From: Ruegeria atlantica
GTDB taxonomy: Bacteria; Pseudomonadota; Alphaproteobacteria; Rhodobacterales; Rhodobacteraceae
Reading direction: 5' to 3'
DNA: 64,000 nucleotides
NCBI RefSeq assembly: GCF_013032455.1
Contig: NZ_WQCF01000006.1
Coordinates: 1 to 64,000, forward strand
Shown: positions 17,679 through 25,579 of the stretch, one piece after another
How positions within the stretch are numbered: position 1 is the stretch's first letter
How the letters are laid out: the number at the start of each line of letters is the position of its first letter
Translations under genes and position numbers: made by a program
The notes under the pieces: model-generated
Told to the model about the DNA's origin: nothing
Database searches by the model: none
What the model saw: only the letters and a program-made list of their open reading frames with translations

Positions 17679-18548
17679 ATGGAACAGATATTAGCAAATG
17701 GCATCTATCTGGGGGCGCAATATGCGATGATCGCCCTGGGATTGACGCTGATCTTTGCCCTGATGAACGTACTGAATTTTGCTCATGGGCAGATGTATGT
17801 TCTTGGCGGCTTTGTCACCTATACCTTCTACGGACAACTTGGCTGGCCTTTCGTAATTGCGCTGTTGGCGTCCTGCATCACGCTGGCCGTGCTTGGTGCG
17901 TTAATCGAACGGTTTTTATTTGCACCGGTAATTCGACGATCATCCCGCGAGGAAAGCACAATGCTGTTGGCCGCCGGGTTGGCGTTTCTGTTCGATGCGG
18001 TCATCCTGCTGGTTTTCGGCGAAAAACAACGCGGTGTTCCCAAGATTGTCGATGGCGTCTTCAATTGGGACTTCAGGCTGATCATGCCCTATGACCGGAT
18101 CCTGATCTGTGTGCTGGCCATTCTGTCCATCGTCACCTTCATCCTGTTCATGCAGTATTCCAAAACGGGACGTGCCTTGCGAGCCTTGGCTCAGGACAGG
18201 ACGGCAGCGCAGTTGATGGGCGTGAATGTTGCCCGGTATTCCATGATCGGATTTGCCCTGGGCGCGATGCTTGCCGGACTGGTCGGCGGATTGCTGGTGA
18301 CCATCACCGGGGTCAACCTTGGCATGGGCGGACCGACCTCGATCAAAGCCTTCATGATGGTGATGATTGGCGGCGCAGGTGTGATTTCCGGTGCGATTGC
18401 TGGCGGCATCATTCTGGGCTTTATGGAAGCCATCGGTCTGGCTGTCCTGTCGCAATACGGCGATATCACCTATCTGCTGATCTTCGTTTCACTGATGATT
18501 TTCCTGGCCATCCGCCCGCAGGGCCTGATGGGCAAACCGTGGGGATAA
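17679..18548 (+). CDS. Branched-chain-type ABC importer permease, LivH type
   Basis: A 289-residue hydrophobic permease. The segments GIYLGAQYAMIALGLTLIFALMNVLNFAHGQMY near the start and GRALRALAQDRTAAQLMGVNV in the cytoplasmic loop are diagnostic for LivH. About eight membrane helices are visible. It pairs with the LivM-type permease whose GTG start lies four bases beyond its stop. Confidence 0.93.
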   Translation: MEQILANGIYLGAQYAMIALGLTLIFALMNVLNFAHGQMYVLGGFVTYTFYGQLGWPFVIALLASCITLAVLGALIERFLFAPVIRRSSREESTMLLAAGLAFLFDAVILLVFGEKQRGVPKIVDGVFNWDFRLIMPYDRILICVLAILSIVTFILFMQYSKTGRALRALAQDRTAAQLMGVNVARYSMIGFALGAMLAGLVGGLLVTITGVNLGMGGPTSIKAFMMVMIGGAGVISGAIAGGIILGFMEAIGLAVLSQYGDITYLLIFVSLMIFLAIRPQGLMGKPWG

Positions 18549-18552
18549 TGCA

Positions 18553-19539
18553 GTGCCGAAACTTTCTATGATCCAATGGTCGGGTGTAGCGGTCTTTCTG
18601 CTGGCCACCTTTATCGCGGTTCCTGGTTTTATCGCTGCCACCGGCCGGTCTGACCTTTATTATACGCTAACGTCAGTGGCACTGCTGTCCATTGCCAGTG
18701 CCGGTGTCTGGCTGACCTTTTATATTGGCCGCATCAATATCGGTCAGGGCGCCTTTGCCCTGATCGGAGCTTATGTTTCGGCCATTCTGGTGACCAAAGC
18801 GGGCATCTCGTTCTGGCTGTCCCTGCCGTTGGCGGGACTCTTTGCAGCAGGGGTTGCCGTGTTGATTGGCCTGCCGATCCTGCGGCTGCGGGGTGTGTAT
18901 TTTGCGATGATTTCGCTGGTGCTGACACAGGTCGTCACCCTAACCGCATTGGCCCTGCCTATCACCAACGGGGCCAAGGGGATCACCTCGATCCCGCTAC
19001 CGGGCGGAGTGTCTATCCTGGGTATTCCGCTCATTCCGGATTTCGCAACGCTGGAGAACCCGCGATTGGCCTTCTACTACTCGGCCTGCGTGCTGATGGT
19101 GCTGACCTTTGCCGCCATGTACCGGCTGGTGAATTCTCGACTGGGTCACCTGTGCCGCTCGATGCAGCAGAACGAAGAACTGGCCAGCTCAATTGGTGTG
19201 AACATCTCGTATATCCGCGTCATCATCTTTGCCATCTCGTCCTTTCTGGGCGGCATTGGCGGGGCGATGTTCGGGTCGATTGCGCAATCGGTTTATCCGT
19301 CAAGTTTTCAGGTCGCCGACAGTGTCAACTTTATGCTGAACTGCTTCCTGGGCGGTCTGGGCTACGTGTTTGGCCCGATGCTGGGCACGCTGGTACTGTA
19401 TTTCGGATGGGACCTGCTGTTCGAACTTGGCCGCTTCCAGCTGCTCGCCTATTCCAGCCTGCTCATTATCCTGATGCTGTTCCTGCCCAATGGGCTGCTT
19501 AGCCTGCGACTGCCGGGTAAGAAGGGAGGTGACAAATGA
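18553..19539 (+). CDS. Branched-chain-type ABC importer permease, LivM type
   Basis: A 328-residue LivM-like permease. The core has YYTLTSVALLSIASAGVWL, the GRINIGQGAFALIGAY motif, LRLRGVYFAMISLVLTQV, and a loop with HLCRSMQQNEELASSIGVN. The first codon of the long frame is GTG at 18553; ATG 18568 is an alternative five codons in. An ATG overlapping the LivH stop is out of frame and closes quickly. Its end overlaps the LivG-type gene by four bases. Confidence 0.92.
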   Translation: MPKLSMIQWSGVAVFLLATFIAVPGFIAATGRSDLYYTLTSVALLSIASAGVWLTFYIGRINIGQGAFALIGAYVSAILVTKAGISFWLSLPLAGLFAAGVAVLIGLPILRLRGVYFAMISLVLTQVVTLTALALPITNGAKGITSIPLPGGVSILGIPLIPDFATLENPRLAFYYSACVLMVLTFAAMYRLVNSRLGHLCRSMQQNEELASSIGVNISYIRVIIFAISSFLGGIGGAMFGSIAQSVYPSSFQVADSVNFMLNCFLGGLGYVFGPMLGTLVLYFGWDLLFELGRFQLLAYSSLLIILMLFLPNGLLSLRLPGKKGGDK

Positions 19540-20318
19540 GCCATCTTCTGGAGGTTCGCCATGTTACCAAGAAATTTGGTGGCCTGACCGCGAACAGCGA
19601 TATCTCGTTCAATGTGAATGAGAACGAAATCCTGTCGGTGATCGGGCCAAACGGGGCTGGCAAGAGCACGCTGTTCAAGATGATCTCATCTTTCCTGCCG
19701 ACCACGGCGGGCGAGGTACTGTTCAAGGGTGAAAGGATTTCGAACCTGAAACCGCATGTGGTGGCCCGCAAGGGTGTTGTCCGTACGTTTCAGGAAACGA
19801 CGATCTTCAAATCCATGACCGTGCGTGAAAGCATTATTGTCGCTCAGCACCTGCGCGCGCGCGCCTCGTTGGCGGGGTATTTCTGGGGCACGAAAACTGC
19901 GCATGAGGACGTCGACAGCTTTGGGCAATATGCTGACGACTTGATCGATTTCCTTGGTATGAGCGAGATCGCCAATGAACAGGCCTCGAACCTGCCGCAG
20001 GGCAACCTCAGGGCGCTTGGGATCGCGATAGGTCTGGCCACCGATCCCAAAGTCCTGCTGTTGGATGAGCCCTTTGCAGGCATGAACCACGACGAAACCA
20101 TGAAAATGGTCAATCTGGTGCGCAAGGTTCGCGATGATCGGGGTGTCACCGTGTTGCTGGTGGAACATGACATGCCGGCGGTTATGAATATCTCTGACCG
20201 GATTGTCGTGCTGAATTTCGGCGAGATGATTGCCGAGGGCTCGCCCGAGGAAATCCAAAACAACGAAAAGGTCATCGAAGCCTATCTGGGCAGCGCTGAT
20301 GACGAGATCGGGATCTGA
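19536..20318 (+). CDS. Branched-chain-type ABC importer ATPase, LivG type
   Basis: A 260-residue ATPase. Walker A is GPNGAGKST (37-45), the Q-loop is RTFQETTIF, Walker B is LLLDEPFAGM and the switch is VEHDMPAV. The ABC signature reads LPQGNLR instead of the usual LSYGQ/LSGGQ, a clear deviation at the signature serine and first glycine. The rest is intact, so it is probably functional with the neighbouring LivF-type subunit. The C-terminal VIEAYLG tail is typical of LivG. Confidence 0.92.
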   Translation: MSHLLEVRHVTKKFGGLTANSDISFNVNENEILSVIGPNGAGKSTLFKMISSFLPTTAGEVLFKGERISNLKPHVVARKGVVRTFQETTIFKSMTVRESIIVAQHLRARASLAGYFWGTKTAHEDVDSFGQYADDLIDFLGMSEIANEQASNLPQGNLRALGIAIGLATDPKVLLLDEPFAGMNHDETMKMVNLVRKVRDDRGVTVLLVEHDMPAVMNISDRIVVLNFGEMIAEGSPEEIQNNEKVIEAYLGSADDEIGI

Positions 20319-20321
20319 GCC

Positions 20322-21044
20322 ATGACAAAGATGTTGGATTTTAAGGATGTCGAACTCTATTACGACCACGTCTACGCCCTGAAGGGTGTCTCGATTGATC
20401 TTGAGCAGGGCGAAACTGTCGCTCTGATCGGTGCCAATGGTGCGGGCAAAAGCTCGATCCTGCGGGCCATCACCGGGCTGGCCAAAATCAAATCCGGCTC
20501 TGTCGCGTTTGAAGGAGAACAAATCGCCGGGGCAAATCCGGCCGAGATTGTCTCGAAAGGTATCGCCATGGTGCCCGAGGGACGGCGCGTCTTTCCTTAT
20601 ATGTCGGTCAAAGACAACTTGCTGATGGGGGCCTTTACCCGTTCAGACAAAGCGGATGTACAGCGCACTCTGGATTCGGTTCTGGAACGGTTCCCACGTT
20701 TGAAGGAGCGCTATTCGCAATCCGCTGGCACGCTGTCCGGCGGTGAACAACAGATGATGGTGATCGGTCGAGCCCTGATGGCCAAACCACGTTTGCTGTT
20801 GTTGGATGAGCCTTCGCTGGGCATTGCGCCCAAGTTGGTTCAGGACATAGCCCGCTCGATTGTGGCGATCAATCGCGACGAGGGTGTTTCGGTACTGTTA
20901 GTCGAACAGAACTCGCGCATGGCGCTGTCGATCTCGCATCGTGCTTATGCGCTGACCACGGGAAATGTGGTGATCTCGGGCAATTCAAAAGAGCTTTTGA
21001 CCGACCCCCGTATCAAAGCCGCCTATCTGGGCGGGGAAGTGTGA
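20322..21044 (+). CDS. Branched-chain-type ABC importer ATPase, LivF type
   Basis: A 240-residue ATPase. Walker A is GANGAGKSS (37-45), the VPEGRRVFPYMSV block is characteristic of LivF, the signature is LSGGEQQMM, and Walker B is LLLDEPSLGIAPK. The C-terminus KAAYLGGEV is family-typical. Unlike its partner it has a canonical signature, so one of the two ATP sites is fully standard. The racemase gene begins seven bases downstream. Confidence 0.94.
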   Translation: MTKMLDFKDVELYYDHVYALKGVSIDLEQGETVALIGANGAGKSSILRAITGLAKIKSGSVAFEGEQIAGANPAEIVSKGIAMVPEGRRVFPYMSVKDNLLMGAFTRSDKADVQRTLDSVLERFPRLKERYSQSAGTLSGGEQQMMVIGRALMAKPRLLLLDEPSLGIAPKLVQDIARSIVAINRDEGVSVLLVEQNSRMALSISHRAYALTTGNVVISGNSKELLTDPRIKAAYLGGEV

Positions 21045-21051
21045 GGACGTT

Positions 21052-21729
21052 GTGAAATTGCTTGTCGTCAACCCCAATACCACCAGTTCCATGACGCGAA
21101 AGATCGCGGCGGCGGCCCGTGCGGTTGCACATCCAGATACCGAGATTGTTGCGGTCAATTCACAAGACGGCCCTGCGAGTATTCAAGGATATCTGGACGT
21201 TTCAACCTGCGTGCCAGGCTTGCTGGACGTTGTTTCGCAATTTCCGGACGTGGATGCCATTGTGGTGGCCTGTTTCGATGACACGGGCGTCGATGCTGTA
21301 CGTTGCATCACGACGGCGCCGGTCATTGGTGTAGGAGAGGCGGCATACCATGCGGCTTCCATGATCAGTCCAAAGTTCAGCGTCATCACGACATTGTCGC
21401 GCTCTCTTGCCGGGTTGGAGGCGAACCTGTTGCGCTATGGTCTGGATCGCCGTTGTGTTCGGGTGCGGGCATCCGATGTACCGGTTCTGAAGCTTGAGGA
21501 AAACGATCCCAAGACCGTCGATAAAATCCGGTCGGAAATTCGGGCGGCGATAGATGAAGACAGGGCTGAGGCCATTGTTCTGGGGTGTGCAGGGATGACA
21601 GACCTGATGTCGCATCTGTCGGAAGAATTCGGTTTGCCAGTCGTTGATGGCGTCGCCTGTGCGGTAACCTTTGCAGAAGCTTTGGTCAAAGCCAGGCTAA
21701 CGACGTCCAAGCTTTGTTCCTATGCGTGA
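21052..21729 (+). CDS. Asp/Glu/hydantoin racemase-family enzyme
   Basis: A 225-residue cofactor-independent racemase of the HyuE/Asp-Glu family. It opens with the diagnostic LLVVNPNTTSSMT. Both catalytic cysteines are present: Cys74 in VACFDDTG and Cys179 in LGCAGMTDL. The start is GTG at 21052. It is the sixth gene of a GntR-controlled branched-chain-type importer operon. The simplest reading is import of a chiral hydantoin or related compound followed by inversion to the usable enantiomer. No hydantoinase or carbamoylase is encoded nearby, so later steps lie elsewhere or the substrate is an amino acid. Confidence 0.87.
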   Translation: MKLLVVNPNTTSSMTRKIAAAARAVAHPDTEIVAVNSQDGPASIQGYLDVSTCVPGLLDVVSQFPDVDAIVVACFDDTGVDAVRCITTAPVIGVGEAAYHAASMISPKFSVITTLSRSLAGLEANLLRYGLDRRCVRVRASDVPVLKLEENDPKTVDKIRSEIRAAIDEDRAEAIVLGCAGMTDLMSHLSEEFGLPVVDGVACAVTFAEALVKARLTTSKLCSYA

Positions 21730-22184
21730 TCAAACTACTTAGATGGTCAATGGCTGATGACCCCATGACACCGATCGCAGTCGCAGCGGCGGCCGTAATA
21801 TATGCGATTTCGGTATATCACCTTCCTTTATCGGCCTCGGATTTTCGCCTCCTATAGCAAATACCCTTTTCTATTGCCGCCGGTCTCGGGGCAATCTTCT
21901 GCACGCCACGCTCGGTCACGGTTTTCGAGGTCTCGAGTGAACAATAAGTACCGTAGATAGAAGAATGCGGCACGGAATACGCTTCCGTTGGAACGGCGGC
22001 ATTTTCAATTCGGGCATGCCGAAAAATAATAATAAAACCAGCGTCCTGGACTCTTACCTCCGTCATTCAAGAGCCAATGTTTGCGATGCAAACTTCCGGA
22101 ACAATTGGCTTGCGGGAATAAAAATGTTGACGAACCAACAAAAAATAGTGAACTGTTAAATAATCAACAAATATGGGAGGTGAC
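21730..22184. other. Intergenic region of 455 bases with no convincing gene
   Basis: A minus-strand frame of 82 codons (22066-21818) is open here. Its translation has a basic tail (RRRKSEADKGR) and I do not recognise it; there is no clear ribosome site. It could be a gene remnant or chance. The right part (22070-22184) is AT-rich and contains nested palindromes and the leader of the next importer, with GGGAGGTGAC as ribosome site. Confidence 0.5.
22079..22093. promoter_or_regulatory. Palindrome upstream of peptide-type importer, candidate operator
   Basis: GTTTGC (22079-22084) and GCAAAC (22088-22093) form a perfect inverted repeat around a 3-base centre. A second pair of arms, AGCCAAT (22072-22078) and ATTGGCT (22104-22110), encloses it. 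The element lies about 95 bases before the binding-protein start. It could be bound by the RpiR regulator encoded at the end of the same operon; this is inference. Confidence 0.4.
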
Positions 22185-23705
22185 ATGAATTACGCGTTTC
22201 GAAAAATGTTGTTCGCAGCCACAGTGGCGATCTCAAGCGCCCCAAATATCGCTAGTGCGGACGGTGTTTCCATTTCAATTGCGGTTGCCGAAAACCCGCA
22301 GCAACTCGATCCGATGCGTTCGGCAAATGCGCCTGATATTCTCTTACATGGTCAGTTATATGCGCGTTTGCTGCACCGAGACTCAACCGGCGCGCTTTCC
22401 CCGGGCTTGGCGGAATCCTGGACCATTTCTGAGGATGGCAAAACCTATGTTTTCACTCTGCGCGACGCAGTGTTTGCGGATGGGTCGCCCATTACGGCAG
22501 AGGACGTTGTCTTTAGTCTTGATCGCACGCTGAACCATCCCGAATCCGCCTATCCGGCCCCGTTGTCAGCGATTGAATCGTTGGAAGCGAAGGATGCAAA
22601 AACCGTTTCAATCGCTCTGAAGTCCCCCAATGCGCCGTTCCTGGGAAATTTGGAAGTATTCAATGCGTCAATCGTTTCAAAAACCGATGTCGAGGCTCGT
22701 GGCGAAGAAGAAGCATTTGCAAAACCGCTCTCGTCTGGGGCGTTCATGGTGGACAGCTGGGATCGCAATAGCAGCATCCAACTGGTAAAAAATCCCAAAT
22801 ACTATCGAGACGGCGCTCCAAACTTGGACTCGATTGAATATCGCATCGTTGAAGATGCCAATACACGGGTTTCTCTGCTGAAAGCTGGCGAAGTAAATGC
22901 CGTTGAGGGTGTGCCTTATGCCAACATTGCCGAGCTGCGGGATGCAGGTTTTGAGGTGCCTCTTGAGGCGTCGACCAAAACCCAAATCATTCTGATGAAC
23001 CACGATAACCCGCCGTTTGACGATGTTCGCGTCCGACAGGCAGCCGTGATGGCTTTGGACCGGGTCGCCATTGCAAAAGCCGTGACGCAGGGTCTTGTAA
23101 CAGAGGTTGCCAACTCGTCGCTTCCTGGTGCTTTGAATTTTCATTCACAGGATGACGCCGCGTTGCCGTATGATCCTGCACAGGCCAAGGCCCTGTTGGA
23201 AGATGCTGGTGCAGTCGGTGCCGAAGTGACAATTATCCAGGTCTCGGGCAGTCAGGTATCCCAGCAAATTGCATTGCTTACCCAGGCTCTTTGGAGCCAG
23301 GTTGGCCTCAATGCCAAAATCGAGCAGCTTGACTCAGCCGCATTTCGTACGCGCCGCAAGACGGAGCGCGATGATTGGCACGCCGCACCCGCTTGGTATT
23401 ACAACGAAACACTTGATCCAGATTTGGCGGTTCGTTGGGCAGTTTGCGGAACGTGTGGCTCGAACGCTTTTCACACGGGTTATCGCAACGAAACAGTCGA
23501 CACGCTGACGGAAGAGGCGCTTTCCGAGACAGATGTGGCAAAGCGGGCAGAGCTTTATGCGGAAATCCAGCAGATCTCGACCAACGAAGTTGTGCATATT
23601 CCGCTGTATTATCCGCCCTTTACGAACGCTTATGCCTCTGATGTTGAAGGTTTGTTTATGACCCCGGCGTTCCAGTGGACGCTCGAAGAGGCAAAACGCA
23701 AGTAA
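22185..23705 (+). CDS. ABC importer solute-binding protein, family 5
   Basis: A 506-residue periplasmic peptide/opine-type binding protein. The start is set by GGGAGGTGAC before ATG 22185; an in-frame ATG at 22173 would contain that ribosome site. The signal peptide ends at NIASA (residue 25). Family-5 motifs are LAESWTISEDGKTYVFTLR and ADGSPITAEDVVFSLDR. It heads an operon with two permeases, a fused double ATPase, an amidase and an RpiR regulator. The amidase suggests that the ligand carries an amide bond. Confidence 0.91.
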   Translation: MNYAFRKMLFAATVAISSAPNIASADGVSISIAVAENPQQLDPMRSANAPDILLHGQLYARLLHRDSTGALSPGLAESWTISEDGKTYVFTLRDAVFADGSPITAEDVVFSLDRTLNHPESAYPAPLSAIESLEAKDAKTVSIALKSPNAPFLGNLEVFNASIVSKTDVEARGEEEAFAKPLSSGAFMVDSWDRNSSIQLVKNPKYYRDGAPNLDSIEYRIVEDANTRVSLLKAGEVNAVEGVPYANIAELRDAGFEVPLEASTKTQIILMNHDNPPFDDVRVRQAAVMALDRVAIAKAVTQGLVTEVANSSLPGALNFHSQDDAALPYDPAQAKALLEDAGAVGAEVTIIQVSGSQVSQQIALLTQALWSQVGLNAKIEQLDSAAFRTRRKTERDDWHAAPAWYYNETLDPDLAVRWAVCGTCGSNAFHTGYRNETVDTLTEEALSETDVAKRAELYAEIQQISTNEVVHIPLYYPPFTNAYASDVEGLFMTPAFQWTLEEAKRK

Positions 23706-23713
23706 CTGCCTGC

Positions 23714-23738
23714 GGGCCGGGAATTAAGCGCCCGGCCC
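23714..23738 (+). promoter_or_regulatory. Stem-loop between binding-protein and permease genes
   Basis: GGGCCGGG (23714-23721) pairs perfectly with CCCGGCCC (23731-23738) around a 9-base loop, nine bases after the binding-protein stop. It is followed by CAAAACCC, not a U-tract. Position and form match the other four importer operons here. Confidence 0.68.
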
Positions 23739-23802
23739 CAAAACCCACGCCCGCGTTCAGCCGTGCGGCCCGACCACTCTGTCTGCTGTGGAAGCAATTC
23801 TT

Positions 23803-24738
23803 ATGATTATCCAGCTTATTGTCGATCGACTGAAACAACTGATCCCGGCACTTCTGGGTGTGGCTTTGGTGACCTTCCTTTTGGTTCACTTGATACCCGG
23901 TGATCCGGTCGCGTTGCTCGCAGGCGATCGCGCTTCTCCAGAAACTATAGCCGCTGTCAAAACTCGATACGGTCTGGATCAACCGATCGTTGTCCAACTT
24001 TTCTACTACCTCAAAAACATCGCGATGGGGGATCTCGGGCAGTCACTGCGGTTTCGTATTCCTGTCACCGAACTGATCCTGCAGCATTTGTGGCCGACGG
24101 CTTTACTGATGATCATGACAATTCTCATCACTATTCCCTGTGCCATTATTCTCGCAGCTCTTGCCGCCAGCCATCAGGATCGACCTTTGGACCACGCAAT
24201 TCGCGCGTTTTCCGTAGCAGGCATTGCAATACCAGTATTCTGGATTGGAATCGTGTTGGCGCGCATATTTTCGGTTCAATTGGGCTGGTTCCCGGTCGCG
24301 GGATTTGGCGAGGGCCTTTGGGACAACGTCTATCATCTAGTCCTGCCATCAATAACTCTGGCCATTGGCATCGTCCCCGTTCTGGCGCGCAATCTTCGGG
24401 CTTCGCTGCTGGAGATGATGGAGGCGGATTTCGTCACTGCCGCGCGCTCGAAAGGAGTGCCCGAGAGCTATATCTTCAAGCGTCACGTTTTCATGAATGC
24501 GCTGATCCCCAATCTGCAATTGTTCGGTGTCATCGTTGCCTTTCTGTTCGGCGGCACCATCGTTGTTGAGAAGGTATTTGCCATCCCCGGAATAGGTCAG
24601 TTGCTGATCTCATCCATCCTCGGGCGCGACTACTACGTCGTGCTGGGGCTCACCTTCTTTTTCGCTGTCTTCACAATGCTGGTCATGCTGATCGTAGATC
24701 TTGTCTCAATGCTGATCGATCCAAGGCTGAGGAGCTAA
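23803..24738 (+). CDS. ABC importer permease, DppB type
   Basis: About 311 residues. The N-terminal helix LIPALLGVALVTFLLVHLIPGDPVALLAGD is the DppB/OppB hallmark, and the EAA loop (ADFVTAARSKGVPESYIFKRH) is intact. GTG 23788 would also start the frame, but GGAAG lies eight bases before ATG 23803, so I prefer the latter. It is followed after three bases by the second permease. Six membrane helices are expected. Confidence 0.9.
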   Translation: MIIQLIVDRLKQLIPALLGVALVTFLLVHLIPGDPVALLAGDRASPETIAAVKTRYGLDQPIVVQLFYYLKNIAMGDLGQSLRFRIPVTELILQHLWPTALLMIMTILITIPCAIILAALAASHQDRPLDHAIRAFSVAGIAIPVFWIGIVLARIFSVQLGWFPVAGFGEGLWDNVYHLVLPSITLAIGIVPVLARNLRASLLEMMEADFVTAARSKGVPESYIFKRHVFMNALIPNLQLFGVIVAFLFGGTIVVEKVFAIPGIGQLLISSILGRDYYVVLGLTFFFAVFTMLVMLIVDLVSMLIDPRLRS

Positions 24739-24741
24739 GTC

Positions 24742-25578
24742 ATGAATGCATTAGCTATTCCAATGCGCGCTGTCCGCCAGTTGCCAGGTCTTTTCATCGT
24801 CGGGTTTGTGATCACTTTTGCCTGGATTGCAGTCGCCATTCTAGCTCCAGTGTTGGCCCCTTATGACCCAGACGCGATCGCGTTCGACGCTCTTCTGACC
24901 GCCCCTAGCCCGGATCATCTGATGGGCACTGATCAGCTGGGGCGAGATATCTTTTCGCGGGTACTTTACGGCGCGCGGGTCGACCTGTTCATGGGCGTGG
25001 TCGGCTTAATTGTACCGCTGGTGATCGGCGTGTTCTTGGGCCTGCTCTCGGGGTACTTCGTTGGCTGGACAGATACAATCATCATGCGTGCGCTGGATAT
25101 TACCATCGCTTTTCCCTTTCTCGTACTGGTCCTGGCGATCGTCGCAGTTCTTGGTCCGGGATTAAGCAGTTATTTTGTGGCTCTGGCTCTTGTGGCGTGG
25201 GTGCCTTACGCGCGGTTGGTGCGAGGGCAAGTAAAATTGATCAAGCAGACTGATTTTATTGCGGCCACAACCTCGCTTGGGTTCGGATCAACCTACACGC
25301 TGATCCGACATGTGCTGCCAAACTGTATCGTTCCAGCACTGGTATTCGCGGTGACGGATTTTGTGCTGATCATCCTTTATGGCTCTTCTCTGGGATTTCT
25401 GGGTATGGGCGCACAGCCACCTACGGCGGAATGGGGCGTAATGATCGCCGACGGTCAGACCTATCTGTCCACTGCTTGGTGGATCTCCTTCTTCCCTGGT
25501 TTGGCGCTGCTTACCCTAGGTGTTGGTGCAGCTTTGCTGGGAGACGGTACTGCGAAACTGATGCGGGTAGAGAGATAA
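24742..25578 (+). CDS. ABC importer permease, DppC type
   Basis: A 278-residue permease of normal family length. It has APYDPDAIAFDALL after the first helix, the HLMGTDQLGRDIFSRVLYGAR motif, and the EAA loop FIAATTSLGFGSTYTLIRH. Unlike the DppC-type protein at 4291-5433 it has no extra periplasmic insertion. One base separates it from the ATPase gene. Confidence 0.92.
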   Translation: MNALAIPMRAVRQLPGLFIVGFVITFAWIAVAILAPVLAPYDPDAIAFDALLTAPSPDHLMGTDQLGRDIFSRVLYGARVDLFMGVVGLIVPLVIGVFLGLLSGYFVGWTDTIIMRALDITIAFPFLVLVLAIVAVLGPGLSSYFVALALVAWVPYARLVRGQVKLIKQTDFIAATTSLGFGSTYTLIRHVLPNCIVPALVFAVTDFVLIILYGSSLGFLGMGAQPPTAEWGVMIADGQTYLSTAWWISFFPGLALLTLGVGAALLGDGTAKLMRVER

Positions 25579-25579
25579 C

